Below, piece after piece: positions 53,604 to 63,338 of a stretch of DNA of 64,000 nucleotides. This stretch comes from JANPJV01 sp031425695. GTDB taxonomy: Bacteria; Pseudomonadota; Gammaproteobacteria; Xanthomonadales; SZUA-5. Below the pieces are notes generated by a model. The model was not told where the DNA came from and made no database searches. It saw only the letters and a program-made list of their open reading frames with translations. The position numbers and the translations under genes were made by a program. Every line of letters begins with the position of its first letter. The first letter of the stretch is position 1. Location of the stretch: positions 6,057 through 70,056 of the forward strand of contig JANPJV010000267.1 of the NCBI GenBank assembly GCA_031425695.1, in the 5' to 3' direction.

Positions 53604-55430
53604 ATGTGCGGAATCGTCGGCATTGCCGCACGTAGAAACATCGCGCCCGTCCTGATCGCGGGCCTGAAGGCGCTCGAGTACCGTGGCTACGACTCGGCCG
53701 GCCTCGCCTTGCAGACGGGCGGCGAACTGAAACGCATGCGCGCCCAGGGCAAGGTCCGCGAGCTGGAAAACCTGTATGCCGAATCCTCCTTGCCGGCCGA
53801 CACGGGCATTGCACACACGCGCTGGGCGACCCATGGGGTTCCGAGTGAGCGCAATGCGCATCCGCACACCTCGCGCGAGCGTGTCTCGGTGGTGCACAAC
53901 GGGATCATCGAGAACCACGAGCCCTTGCGCACCGAGTTGCGCGGGCGCGGCTATCAGTTCGATTCCGATACCGACACCGAAGTCATCGCCCACCTGATCG
54001 ACAGCCATCTGCAGCAGGGGGAAAGCCTGCTGGCGGCCGTGCAATCGGCGATCGCACGCCTGGAGGGCGCCTATGCCATCGCCGTGGTCAGCGCCGATGA
54101 CGAGCGCGAGGTGATCGGCGCGCGCCGCGGCTCACCGATGGTGGTCGGCCTAGGCGAAGGCGAGCAGTATCTCGCGTCGGATATTTATGCATTGCTTGGC
54201 GAGACGCGGCGCTTCATCTACATGGAAGACGGCGACGTCGTGCGCCTGACCCCCGACACAGTGGAAATTCTTTCCGCCGATGGCGCGCCGGTCGAGCGCC
54301 GCGTAAAGAATGCCGAGATGCGCGCCGACGCGGTCGAGCGCGGCACTTATCGCCACCACATGCTCAAGGAAATTCACGAGCAACCCAAGGCGATCGCGGA
54401 CACACTCGAAGGCCGGATTGCCGGCGGGCGCATCCTCACCGAGATCTTCGGGCCGAGCGCGCGATCCCTGCTGGCACAGGTCAAGGCGATCCAGATCGTT
54501 GCCTGCGGCTCCAGCAACCATGCCGCCCAGGTCGCGCGCTACTGGATCGAGAATTTCTCCGGCATTCCATGCTTCGCCGAGATTGCCAGCGAATACCGCT
54601 ACAGAAAGGCGGCGGTGCTGCCCGACACCCTGTTCGTGACCGTATCGCAGTCCGGCGAAACTTCCGACTCGCTGGCCGCGCTGCAGCACTCGCATGCGGC
54701 CGGTTACCTTGCCCGAATGGCCATCTGCAACGTGCCCGAAAGCTCGCTCGTGCGTGCGAGCGAGCTGGTGCTGATGACCCGTGCCGGCCCCGAGATTGGT
54801 GTCGCTTCTACCAAGGCCTTCATGACCCAGCTGGTCGCGCTGGCGCTGCTTTCGCTGGAGATCGGCCGCGCCAAGGGCATGGACGAGGCGCAGTACCGCG
54901 AATGCGTACGCCAACTGGAAACGCTGCCCACTGTGATCCAGCGTGCACTTGCGCTCGACCCGCAGATTGCGCACATGGCGCAATCCTTCGGCGACAAGCA
55001 CCACGCCCTTTTCCTCGGCCGCGGCGTGCAGTACCCGATTGCCCTGGAAGGCGCGCTCAAGCTCAAGGAAATCAGCTACATCCACGCGGAAGCCTATCCC
55101 GCCGGCGAGCTCAAGCACGGCCCGCTCGCACTGGTCGACGATTCGATGCCGGTAATTGCGGTGGCCCCGAACGACCAGTTGCTCGAAAAGCTCAAGAGCA
55201 ACATCCAGGAAGTCCGGGCGCGCGGCGGCCAGCTGTTCGTCTTCGCCGACGAGGAAGTCGCCGCCTCGATGGGCAGCGAGCAGGTGATCTCCATGCCATC
55301 CGCCGGCGCGTTCATCGCCCCGATGCTGTACACCATCCCGATGCAACTTCTGGCTTACCACGTCGCCGTGCTCAAAGGCACCGACGTCGACCAGCCGCGG
55401 AATCTGGCGAAGAGCGTGACGGTGGAATAG
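53604..55430 (+). CDS. glmS: Glutamine--fructose-6-phosphate aminotransferase
   Basis: A 608-residue GlmS, which makes glucosamine-6-phosphate, the entry to UDP-GlcNAc for peptidoglycan, LPS and EPS. The catalytic N-terminal Cys follows the initiator Met ([11 protein letters not shown]). The glutaminase site [10 protein letters not shown] and two SIS sugar-isomerase domains ([34 protein letters not shown]) follow. It ends AKSVTVE as usual. AAAGGAG precedes ATG 53604. It is divergent from the EPS operon, a sensible precursor-supply neighbour. Confidence 0.97.
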   Translation: MCGIVGIAARRNIAPVLIAGLKALEYRGYDSAGLALQTGGELKRMRAQGKVRELENLYAESSLPADTGIAHTRWATHGVPSERNAHPHTSRERVSVVHNGIIENHEPLRTELRGRGYQFDSDTDTEVIAHLIDSHLQQGESLLAAVQSAIARLEGAYAIAVVSADDEREVIGARRGSPMVVGLGEGEQYLASDIYALLGETRRFIYMEDGDVVRLTPDTVEILSADGAPVERRVKNAEMRADAVERGTYRHHMLKEIHEQPKAIADTLEGRIAGGRILTEIFGPSARSLLAQVKAIQIVACGSSNHAAQVARYWIENFSGIPCFAEIASEYRYRKAAVLPDTLFVTVSQSGETSDSLAALQHSHAAGYLARMAICNVPESSLVRASELVLMTRAGPEIGVASTKAFMTQLVALALLSLEIGRAKGMDEAQYRECVRQLETLPTVIQRALALDPQIAHMAQSFGDKHHALFLGRGVQYPIALEGALKLKEISYIHAEAYPAGELKHGPLALVDDSMPVIAVAPNDQLLEKLKSNIQEVRARGGQLFVFADEEVAASMGSEQVISMPSAGAFIAPMLYTIPMQLLAYHVAVLKGTDVDQPRNLAKSVTVE

Positions 55431-55489
55431 GGGCGTTTCGGTTTGGGGTTTCAGTTTCGGTGCGGTGGTTGGAAATGCGAGGATTGCTC

Positions 55490-55562
55490 GCGTGGGTCCG
55501 GACCTTGTCCGGACGCTTTCTCATTGACGACAAAGGCGTTCGGACAAGGTTCGAACCCACAC
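55490..55562. repeat. REP-like family B inverted pair
   Basis: Forward copy GCGTGGGTCCGGACCTTGTC (from 55490) and reverse copy (55537-55562, with the TTCGAAC variant). It lies between glmS and the exonuclease gene. The spacer 55431-55621 also holds the 19-bp tandem repeat described next. Confidence 0.86.
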
Positions 55563-55572
55563 ATCAAGATCG

Positions 55573-55620
55573 CGAAACCGACACCAGCAACCGAAACCGA
55601 CACCAACAACCGAAACCCCC
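55573..55620. repeat. 19-bp tandem direct repeat
   Basis: CGAAACCGACACCAGCAAC (55573-55591) is followed by a copy with one change (55592-55610) and a partial third copy. It directly abuts the start codon of the exonuclease, so it covers the expected ribosome-binding region. A related inverted sequence (TTTCGGTTTGGGGTTTCAG) lies after the glmS stop near 55436. Confidence 0.7.
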
Positions 55621-55621
55621 C

Positions 55622-56170
55622 ATGCCCGAGATCTACATCAGCACCGATGTCGAGACCGATGGGCCGATTCCCGGCCCGCATTCGATGCTTAGCCTGGGCT
55701 CGGCGGCGTTCAGTGCGGACAAGCAGTTGCTCGGCACCTTCAGCGTCAACCTTGCGCTCTTGCCGGACGCCAGCGCGCATCCGGACACGGCGCGCTGGTG
55801 GCAGACGCAGCCAGAAGCTTGGGCCGCCTGTCGCGTCGATCCAGCGCCGCCAGCCGCGGCCATGCAGCGTTATCTCGAATGGGTCGAGGCACTGCCCGGC
55901 AAGCCGGTGTTCGTCGGCTATCCCGTGGTGTTCGACTTCATGTTCGTCTACTGGTACCTGATCCGCTTCTGCGGCAGGAGCCCGTTCAGTCATTCCGCGC
56001 TCGACATCAAGAGCTACGCCATGGCGCTGCTGCGCAAGCCCTATCGCAAGAGCGGCAAGCTGCAGATGCCGCCGGAATGGTTCGACCCATTGCCGCACAC
56101 TCACGTCGCCCTCGACGACGCGATCGCCCAGGGTGCGCTGTTCTGCAACATGTTGAAGGCGAACAGGTAG
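55622..56170 (+). CDS. DEDDh-type 3'-5' exonuclease / exoribonuclease-like protein
   Basis: A 182-residue exonuclease-fold protein. Exo[13 protein letters not shown] gives the first D and [16 protein letters not shown] supplies ExoII, and [13 protein letters not shown] gives the H and last D of the DEDDh set. It resembles the small Rv2179c-type 3'-5' exoribonuclease family. The substrate is probably RNA, by family analogy. No Shine-Dalgarno is apparent; a tandem repeat occupies the upstream bases. A family A array follows. Confidence 0.83.
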   Translation: MPEIYISTDVETDGPIPGPHSMLSLGSAAFSADKQLLGTFSVNLALLPDASAHPDTARWWQTQPEAWAACRVDPAPPAAAMQRYLEWVEALPGKPVFVGYPVVFDFMFVYWYLIRFCGRSPFSHSALDIKSYAMALLRKPYRKSGKLQMPPEWFDPLPHTHVALDDAIAQGALFCNMLKANR

Positions 56171-56238
56171 GACGCTTGAGCCATTGGCGGGTCTCGCTGC
56201 GCGCGAACGCGTTGGGGAATGTCGAACAGCGCACAACA

Positions 56239-56374
56239 GCGTCCGCGCACAGCGCAGACCCACCACGAGCGACAGCGTCCGCGCACAGCGCAGACCCACC
56301 ACCAGCGACAGCGTCCGCGCACACCGCAGACCCACCACCAGCGACAGCGTCCGCGCACAGCGCAGACCCACCAC
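56239..56374. repeat. REP-like family A array: four reverse copies at 36-bp period
   Basis: Reverse copies start at 56239, 56275, 56311 and 56347, exactly 36 bp apart. A degenerate forward copy may lie near 56187. The linker inside this array is ACCAGCGACA or ACGAGCGACA, again array-specific. It lies between the exonuclease and the PHB-depolymerase-like gene. Confidence 0.87.
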
Positions 56375-56460
56375 CAGTGAAGTTCGCCCTTTCGTACGAT
56401 GGCGCCGCTTTCCCTGCAGGTATCCACTGTGAACATGGATAGACCCTGGGGAGGGTGGTC

Positions 56461-59325
56461 ATGCTGCGACTCGTGTTGGTTTTCGGCTTGTGCGCCAGCG
56501 GCGCGGTCTACGCGCAATCAATCACATCGGTGACTGGCTTCGGCAGCAATCCCGGAGCGCTCACGATGTACAAGTACGTGCCCGCGAGCCTGCCCGCGAA
56601 TGCGCCGCTGGTCGTCGCGATGCACGGCTGTGCGCAAAGCGCGTCGAACTACGATGTCGAGACCGGCTGGATCCTGCTCGCTGATCGCTGGAAGTTCGCA
56701 CTGGTGTTTCCGGAGCAGCCGACCAGCAACAACTCGTCGCGCTGCTTCAACTGGTTCGAGGCGGGCGACATCGCGCGGGGCGGCGGCGAGGCGCTGTCGA
56801 TCAAGCAGATGGTCGACAAGATGAAGACCGATCATTTTTCAGATCCCGCGCGGGTCTTCGTCACCGGGCTTTCGGCCGGCGGCGCAATGACCTCGGTGAT
56901 GCTTGCGACCTATCCGGATGTGTTCGCCGGCGGAGCGGTGATGGCAGGCATTCCGTACAACTGCGGGACCGGCACCTCGGCTGCATTCTCCTGCATGAAT
57001 CCTGGCAGCGACCTGTCGCCAGCCGCCTGGGGCAACAAGGTACGCGCAGCCTCCAGCCATTCCGGCCCCTGGCCGCTGGTTTCGATCTGGCACGGGGATG
57101 GCGATACCACCGTCCGCCCGGCCAACATGAACGAGTCGATGGAACAGTGGACCAATGTCCATGGCATCGATCAGACCCCGGATGTCACCGACACCGTCGC
57201 CGGTTATCCGCACAAAGTATGGAAAAACGCCGCTGGCAAGGCACTGGTGGAAACGTTTTCCATTACCGGCATGGGCCATGGCACGCCCGTCGATCCGGGT
57301 GCAGGCGCGCAGCAGTGCGGCACGGCGGGTGCCTACATCCTCGACAAGGACATCTGCTCGAGCTGGTACATCGGAAAGTTCTTCGGGCTCGACAACTTAG
57401 ACTCGCTCGCACCGACAGTCGCATTGACCGCGCCTGCAAACGGAAGCACGGTCAGCGGCGTGGTCAGCATCACTGCGAACGCGAGCGACAATATCGGCGT
57501 GGCTCGCGTCGAATTCCTGATCGATGGCACGCTCGCCGGCAGCGATGCCAGCGCGCCCTACGCGTATAGCTGGGACACCACCAGCTCCGCCAACGGCACG
57601 CGCAACCTGCAGGCGCGCGCGCTCGATGCGGCCGGCAACAGTGCGAGCTCGGCAGCCATCTCGGTCACCGTCACGGGGGGCATCGAAGACACCACCCCAC
57701 CCACGGTCAACCTGACCTTCCCGGGCAATGCGGCCACGGTCTCGGGCACCATCGCGCTGGCCGCGACCGCGTCGGATGATTTCGGCGTCGCCAGCGTCGA
57801 ATTCTTCGTCGATGGCGCGACGCTCGGCTTCGGCAACCAGAGCGCGCAGGCAGGGCCGTGGACACTCGACTGGAATACCACTTCCGCCAGCGCCGGCAGC
57901 CATGCGTTGAGCGTGATCGCACGTGATGCGCGGGGTAACCAGACCCTCGACAACGACACGTCGGTGACCGTCAACCAGACCGTGCTCGCGGTCGACGAAA
58001 GCTTCTCCAATCGCAATGCCGACGGCGACTATTTCGACCAGACCGGCTGGAGCGGGGATTTCGTCGCTGACGCCGACAACGCCACCGTCGGCGCCGCCAG
58101 CAGTCAATCGAGCTTGGGGTATGCGTCGTCCGGGATTTCCTGCGCAAGTGGTCTCAAGACCAGGTACCTGCAGCGCAGCGTGGTGCTCGGCAGCGCCCCG
58201 CGCCTGTCGTATTCGCGCAAGCTCGATCTCAAGTCGGCCATCAACTCGACCACCTTCGCGCGCTTCCGCGTGCTGGTGAATGGCGCCGTCTTCCACGAGA
58301 AGCTGGTGACCAATGCCAATTACGTCGACAGCACCTGGCAGCGCTTCGATGATCTCAATCTCAATACGTACGCGAACCAGACCATCACCTTGCGTTTCGA
58401 GGCAAGCGCGTCATCGAACGTGTGCATCGAGGCCTGGTCGAAAGCGCGCATCGACGATCTGCGCGTCGGCAATGCGAGTGAATCGAGCGACGTGATCGCG
58501 CCGACGGTGAATCTCACCGCGCCGGCAAACGGCGCCAGCGTCAGCGGCAACGTCGACCTGACCGCGAGCGCCAGCGATGCGTCCGGCGTCACCAAGGTCG
58601 AGTTCTACGTCAACGGCAGCCTGCTCGGCGTCGACCTCGTCGCGCCCTATGCCGGCACCTGGAACACCACCGAGGTCGCAAACGGCAACTACGCGCTGAT
58701 GGCCAAGGCCTTCGACGCCGCCGGCAACGTCGGCACCGACAACGACACATCGATCAGCGTCAACAACGGTGGCGGCGGTGGCACGCCAGTCGTGGTGACT
58801 TTCTCGAGCGAAGCTGCGAACGACGGCTACATCAAGGCCAACGCTGACGGCAGCGCGCCGGCTTTGGGAACGCTGGAAGGGAGCATGGGCCTCGCCCTCG
58901 GCCGTGGCACCGACGCCAAGTACAACCGTGCGCTGCTGTCCTTCGACACCAGTTCCATCCCCGACAGCGCCACTGTTCTCAGCGCCACGCTCAACGTCAG
59001 ATTCCGCAGCGCATCCGGAGACCCCTGGTCCAGCCCCGCCGGCAACACCTTCGTTATCGACCTCAAGACCGGCTGCTTCGGCGCCTGCACCCTCGACCTC
59101 GCCGACTACCTCGACCCCGCCAGCGCCAGCGCCGTCGCCAACCTCGTGCGCTTCACCAGCGGCACCCAAAACTCCACCACCTTCAACACCCCCGGCCTCG
59201 CCGCCATCAGCAAGACCACCCGCACCCAGGCCCGCCTGCGCTTCACCAGCAACCAGACCGCCACCCACTACCTGTGGATCGGCAGCGGCGTGGAGGCGAC
59301 GTTGCGGGTGGAGTACTTGCCGTAG
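56461..59325 (+). CDS. Secreted PHB-depolymerase-type esterase with Ig-like and DNRLRE domains
   Basis: A 954-residue exported protein. Signal peptide is residues 1 to about 19. The catalytic domain (about 20-315) is the extracellular type 1 PHB depolymerase/feruloyl-esterase family. The oxyanion HGC is near residue 55, the lipase box GLSAGGAM near 135, an Asp in HGDGDTTV and a catalytic His in GMGHGTPVDPG. Then come two bacterial Ig-like domains (about 317-505), a beta-sandwich (about 510-673), a third Ig-like domain (about 678-768) and a C-terminal DNRLRE domain (about 780-954). It probably hydrolyses extracellular polyester or ester-linked polysaccharide. GGGGAGGG precedes ATG 56461. Confidence 0.85.
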   Translation: MLRLVLVFGLCASGAVYAQSITSVTGFGSNPGALTMYKYVPASLPANAPLVVAMHGCAQSASNYDVETGWILLADRWKFALVFPEQPTSNNSSRCFNWFEAGDIARGGGEALSIKQMVDKMKTDHFSDPARVFVTGLSAGGAMTSVMLATYPDVFAGGAVMAGIPYNCGTGTSAAFSCMNPGSDLSPAAWGNKVRAASSHSGPWPLVSIWHGDGDTTVRPANMNESMEQWTNVHGIDQTPDVTDTVAGYPHKVWKNAAGKALVETFSITGMGHGTPVDPGAGAQQCGTAGAYILDKDICSSWYIGKFFGLDNLDSLAPTVALTAPANGSTVSGVVSITANASDNIGVARVEFLIDGTLAGSDASAPYAYSWDTTSSANGTRNLQARALDAAGNSASSAAISVTVTGGIEDTTPPTVNLTFPGNAATVSGTIALAATASDDFGVASVEFFVDGATLGFGNQSAQAGPWTLDWNTTSASAGSHALSVIARDARGNQTLDNDTSVTVNQTVLAVDESFSNRNADGDYFDQTGWSGDFVADADNATVGAASSQSSLGYASSGISCASGLKTRYLQRSVVLGSAPRLSYSRKLDLKSAINSTTFARFRVLVNGAVFHEKLVTNANYVDSTWQRFDDLNLNTYANQTITLRFEASASSNVCIEAWSKARIDDLRVGNASESSDVIAPTVNLTAPANGASVSGNVDLTASASDASGVTKVEFYVNGSLLGVDLVAPYAGTWNTTEVANGNYALMAKAFDAAGNVGTDNDTSISVNNGGGGGTPVVVTFSSEAANDGYIKANADGSAPALGTLEGSMGLALGRGTDAKYNRALLSFDTSSIPDSATVLSATLNVRFRSASGDPWSSPAGNTFVIDLKTGCFGACTLDLADYLDPASASAVANLVRFTSGTQNSTTFNTPGLAAISKTTRTQARLRFTSNQTATHYLWIGSGVEATLRVEYLP

Positions 59326-59369
59326 AGGGTGGTGCGCCTTTCCACACCGTTGCTACGTGCAGCGCCCAA

Positions 59370-59574
59370 ATTTGGAGTGCGGCGCTCCGCGCCGCTTTGG
59401 ATGCTCTTCGCGTTGCGGGTTGAGGTGTCGAGCGGTCGGCCCTGCGACTCACAACTTTGGAGTGCGGCGCTCCGCGCCGCTTTGGATGCTCTTCGCGTTG
59501 CGGGTTGAGGTGCCGAACGGTTGGCCCCGCGGCTCACAAATTGGGAGTGCGACGCTCCGCGCCGCTTTGGATGC
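59370..59574 (+). repeat. REP-like family C: three direct copies at 85-bp period
   Basis: Copies beginning near 59370, 59455 and 59540 share GGAGTGCGGCGCTCCGCGCC followed by GCTTTGGATGC. Each holds the hairpin GCGGCG-CTCCG-CGCCGC; the third has a one-base change. The roughly 50-bp stretches between them are also near-identical, so the whole 85-bp unit is duplicated. They lie just beyond the stop codon of the transposase gene. Confidence 0.9.
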
Positions 59575-59597
59575 TGTCGACCTCCTGGCAGCCTGCA

Positions 59598-60179
59598 TCA
59601 GAAGTCATCGAGCACTCTTACCTTATCGATCTTGAACCCGTACACCGTCTGCACCTGGGCCGGTGTCGAGTTCAACTCGAACCAACTCGCGCTGCACCAC
59701 GGGTACTCGTTCGCGATGTGGCTCACTCTATGTTTGACGGCGTTTTGATGGACGTAATTGAGCCTTGCGAGGTAGCTTTTTTCGTAGGTAAGTCTGGTTT
59801 CCCAGTAGTTGTGCCAGACCTTGCGACCGGGGATGGAGTCGAGCTGATTGATCCACGCAGCGGGATGTTGGTGGAAATCTGCGACCAGCTCGGACAAGGA
59901 TTCCGCGCTGCGGGCACCTGCTGGTGCCTGTCCGACAAAGTGGTAGTGGTTTGGAAACACTGCCCAGGCCTCGAGACGCCACCCATGCTTGGCGGCATAT
60001 CTTAGTAGTCCATCGTGCAGTGCCTTGAGCCGTTCATGGCCTGCGAATAGATGCTGCTTTTGATAGGTACCAGCAGTCACAAGAAATGCGCCGGTTTCGG
60101 TCAGGTGATGGGCGGGCGCATGCGGCCACAAAGAGGGCAACTTGGCAGGCGATTCATCGGGAGCGTCACTGTTGCCCAT
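59598..60179 (-). CDS. REP-associated tyrosine transposase (RAYT, TnpA_REP)
   Basis: A 193-residue IS200/IS605-like Y1 transposase of the domesticated REP-associated type. The HuH motif is in WAVFPNHYHFVGQAP. The catalytic tyrosine region is LNYVHQNAVKH, and YWETRLTYEKSYLARL precedes it. It should recognise and cleave single-stranded REP hairpins. Three family C palindromes lie on one side and two inverted copies on the other, the expected REPtron layout. ATG 60179 with GAGG upstream is chosen. The open frame extends upstream into the repeat at 60287, which is not likely coding. Confidence 0.9.
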   Translation of the reverse strand: MGNSDAPDESPAKLPSLWPHAPAHHLTETGAFLVTAGTYQKQHLFAGHERLKALHDGLLRYAAKHGWRLEAWAVFPNHYHFVGQAPAGARSAESLSELVADFHQHPAAWINQLDSIPGRKVWHNYWETRLTYEKSYLARLNYVHQNAVKHRVSHIANEYPWCSASWFELNSTPAQVQTVYGFKIDKVRVLDDF

Positions 60180-60259
60180 ATTGGCCTCGGGCGCTAAACG
60201 GCCAACAAATGATATCCAGGCAAGGCCTTGTTTGGAGGCAGACTTCGTGGGGAAGAAAA

Positions 60260-60370
60260 GCATCCAAAGCGGCGCGGAGCGCCGCACTCCAAATCAGGGC
60301 GTGGCGAACTTCGGCGTCTCCCCATAATGCAAATAGGCATCCAAAGAGGCGCGGAGCGCCGCACTCCAAG
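60260..60370 (-). repeat. REP-like family C: two reverse copies
   Basis: Reverse-complement copies at about 60260-60293 and 60338-60370 (CATCCAAAGCGGCGCGGAGC and a variant with AGAGGCGC). They face the three forward copies across the transposase gene. The second ends about 20 bp before the stop of the kinase gene. Confidence 0.88.
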
Positions 60371-60389
60371 TCACGATCCGCACCCCCTG

Positions 60390-63065
60390 TCAGCGCGCCA
60401 GATCCTTCAGCAGAGCCTCCATCTGCGCCCGCAGCGCTGTCCGCTGCTCCCGCACGACGGCCAGGTCGGCAGCATCCTTTTCGGCCAGCGCCAGGCGCTC
60501 GCGCAGGGCCCAGTAGGGGTCGCTTGCTTTTTCAGGGAGCTTTTCAAGTTCGGCGCGGGCGGTGGCGAGGTCGTTGCGTTCGAGGGCGCGGTGGGCGAGG
60601 GCGCGGCGGGCGACGTCGGAGTCGGCGGCGAGTTTTTGCAGGACGGCTGGGTCGTCGCTTCTCAAGGCCTGCAGCCAGTCGATGCGCGACTGCATGTCTT
60701 CATCAGGCTTGTCGGAGCTGGCGTTGAGGAAAGCTCCGACGCTGCGCTCGAGTGCCTGGCGGTCGTCGCGCTCGAACGCATGGGCGGCAATTTTCTCCAG
60801 CACTTCCAGATACTTGACCTGGTTGTCCTGCGCCAGGAATGCGGCGGCGATCGCCTCCAGGGTGGCGACGCAGGCGCCCGGCTGCAGCACGCAATGATTG
60901 TTGGCGCGGGCGAGCTGCGCGCGGCTGGCGAGATCCGGGCGGGCCATGGCTTGCGCGCGAGCAATGGCGTCGTCGCCCATGCGCACACCGGTTTCCGCGA
61001 GCCCGAAGGTATACAGTTTGGTGATCACGTTGATGCGCGAGGACAGCGCGGCAGGCGCATCGCCGAGCTGCGTGCGCAGGGCCTCGGCGCGCAGGGAATA
61101 GGCGACCGATGCGGCCGGATCGCCAAGGCGATCGGCGGTTGCGGCGAGATTGTGCACGGCACTGGCTTCGAGGCCAGGATTGGCGCCATCGTCGACCAGT
61201 CCCAGCATCGATTCCCACGCCGTTTGCGCCGCTTCGGTGTCGCCCTTGCGCAGCAGCGCCATGCCACGGTTCTGCAAGATCAGGCCCTGGTGCTTGAGAT
61301 TGGGAAAGCGTGCGAGTGCCGACTCGGCGAGCGCGTATTCAGCGAGCGCCTCGTCCAGGCGACCGAGGTCGTTCAGCGCCAGGCCCTTGTTGATGCGCGC
61401 CGCCACCGGCGACATTGTTTCGGGCGCCCGCGCCAGCGAGCGGTCGTAGGCAGACAGCGCCTCGAGGGGCTTGGCATCCCGCCAATTCAGCACGCCGAGT
61501 GAAGTCCAGGCGCTCGCGGCAAATGCGTCGGGCAGGCTGGCCTCGGCGAGCAGCAGTTCGCGCAGGCGCACGGCCGATTGCACGCCTTGGCCGGCATCGC
61601 TTTCCGCGCGCGCCAGCAGCAGTTGCCGCTCGGGGCTCGGATCCGCGCTGAGCGCTTGGGCGAGATGGCGCACGCCGTCAGTCGGGCGACCACGCAACAA
61701 GGCGAGCCGGCCTTCGAATTCGGCACGCATGCCGGGCTCGAGCGCGCTCGGGTCCAGACGCTCGATCAGCGCGCCAGCGTGTTCGGCATCGCCCAGGCGC
61801 AGCTGGATATCGGCGAGCAGCTGCATGAGCTCGTGGCGGGCAGCAGACGGCAGCTCGCGGTCGGCTTCGACGCGCAGTACACCGGCCTGGATGAGCGCGC
61901 GCGCCGATAGGTCGGGATCACTTGCGCGGGTGGGGTCGCCATCGCGGAACAGCCCGACCAGGAAATCCTTGATCGCCTCGGCGCGTTGCGCCTCGCTGCG
62001 GCTGAGGTCGCGCTCCTGCGCGAGCCGCCAGGTAAACCCGCTGACCAGCGCGGTCAGCAGCAGCAGTGCCGCGGCACTGGCGGCAAATGCACCCGGACGG
62101 CGCCGGAGCGCGGTCGCGAACAGGTAGCCCGAGCGCCGTCCCAGCGCTGCGACCGGTCGGTGTTCGAGCAGGCGCTCGATCTCCGCCGCCAGCTCGGCGA
62201 CGCTCCCGTAGCGTTGCTCCGGCTGGCGTGCACAGGCGCGCTCGAGCACGGCAATGAGCTCGCGGCGACGGTACTCAGCCAGCGCAATCCAGCGACCGGG
62301 GTCGACGCCCGCGGCGCCCTGGCGCGGCGCCGGCTCCTCCGCCGACAGGATCGCGTCCAGCAACAGGCCGAGTTGAAACTGGTCCGAAGCCGTGCCGACA
62401 TCGGCACCGTCGAGTTGCTCGGGACTGGCCCAGCCAGGGGAATACGCGCGCGCCGCAGTGCCGTCGCCGGCAAACGCGGCGATACCGAAGTCGAGCAGCT
62501 TCGCTTGGCCGTCACTGTCAACCAGCACGTTGCCGGGCTTGATATCGCGATGGATGACTAGCCGCCCGTGGGCGAAGCTGACCGCGTCGATGACCGGTTT
62601 GAACAGGCGCAGGCGGGCATCGACGTCCATGCCGCGCTCGCGGGCGTGGCGGTCGATGCCGACGCCCTCGATGAGCTCCATCGCGAACCACAGCAGGCCA
62701 TCCTCGCGCCGTCCGCCGTCGAGCAGGCGCGCGATATTGGGATGCTTGAGGTCCGACAGGATCTGGCGCTCGCGCCGGAACAGGTCTGCACCCTGCTCGC
62801 TGCGATGGTCGGCAATGCACTTGATCGCAACGTGCTGGCGATATTCCCCGTCGTCGCGCTCAGCCAGCCAGACCACGCCCATGCCGCCCGCGCCGAGCTC
62901 GCGCACGAGCCGGAACACGCCGAAACGCATTCCGGGCGCCAGCCCCAGCTCCCCGGAGGCGAGGAGATCGCGATAAAGCGCGCCCTCGAACAACGCGCCG
63001 GGCTCCAGCAGTCGATTCACACCCAATCCGGTGTGCTCGGCGCGCGCGACCGGCAGCCAGGCCAA
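60390..63065 (-). CDS. Serine/threonine protein kinase with membrane segment and TPR-like C-terminal half
   Basis: An 891-residue Hanks-type kinase. The kinase domain spans about residues 50-315: LGAGGMGVVWLAER glycine loop, AIKCI lysine, the catalytic loop VIHRDIKPGNVLV, DFG in LLDFGIAAF, and SPEQLDG in place of APE. One membrane helix follows (about 330-350). The ~540-residue C-terminal part is alpha-helical, Ala/Leu-rich and TPR-like. The start is uncertain: TTG 63065 is the most upstream, and the ATG at 62930 would begin just before the glycine loop. No sigma factor gene, which often accompanies such kinases, is adjacent here. Confidence 0.85.
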   Translation of the reverse strand: MAWLPVARAEHTGLGVNRLLEPGALFEGALYRDLLASGELGLAPGMRFGVFRLVRELGAGGMGVVWLAERDDGEYRQHVAIKCIADHRSEQGADLFRRERQILSDLKHPNIARLLDGGRREDGLLWFAMELIEGVGIDRHARERGMDVDARLRLFKPVIDAVSFAHGRLVIHRDIKPGNVLVDSDGQAKLLDFGIAAFAGDGTAARAYSPGWASPEQLDGADVGTASDQFQLGLLLDAILSAEEPAPRQGAAGVDPGRWIALAEYRRRELIAVLERACARQPEQRYGSVAELAAEIERLLEHRPVAALGRRSGYLFATALRRRPGAFAASAAALLLLTALVSGFTWRLAQERDLSRSEAQRAEAIKDFLVGLFRDGDPTRASDPDLSARALIQAGVLRVEADRELPSAARHELMQLLADIQLRLGDAEHAGALIERLDPSALEPGMRAEFEGRLALLRGRPTDGVRHLAQALSADPSPERQLLLARAESDAGQGVQSAVRLRELLLAEASLPDAFAASAWTSLGVLNWRDAKPLEALSAYDRSLARAPETMSPVAARINKGLALNDLGRLDEALAEYALAESALARFPNLKHQGLILQNRGMALLRKGDTEAAQTAWESMLGLVDDGANPGLEASAVHNLAATADRLGDPAASVAYSLRAEALRTQLGDAPAALSSRINVITKLYTFGLAETGVRMGDDAIARAQAMARPDLASRAQLARANNHCVLQPGACVATLEAIAAAFLAQDNQVKYLEVLEKIAAHAFERDDRQALERSVGAFLNASSDKPDEDMQSRIDWLQALRSDDPAVLQKLAADSDVARRALAHRALERNDLATARAELEKLPEKASDPYWALRERLALAEKDAADLAVVREQRTALRAQMEALLKDLAR

Positions 63066-63338
63066 GTCGATCGATCAAGATGGAGCACTGGACCTCCACG
63101 GCTGCAGGTGCGTCCGCAACATCCTACAACCGCGGCGATGAGTTTTATTCGAAGCTCGTCGCGAACACTCTCTGCACATTGCAGCCGCGGTTTTAGCTGG
63201 CTGTCAGTTTTCTGCTGTCGTTGCCAACGCCTCGGCGGGAACGAAACGTCTCGCGTGCAGACCAACCCTGTGCGTCCACGCACGTGCCGTTGGCGACAGG
63301 CCTGTTACCCTCTCGGCGAAACGCCCTGGAGTTTGCCC

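Noticed and set aside
59341..59595. Small protein frames across the 85-bp family C units
   Set aside because: The reading frames simply translate the palindromic repeats and have no initiation signals.
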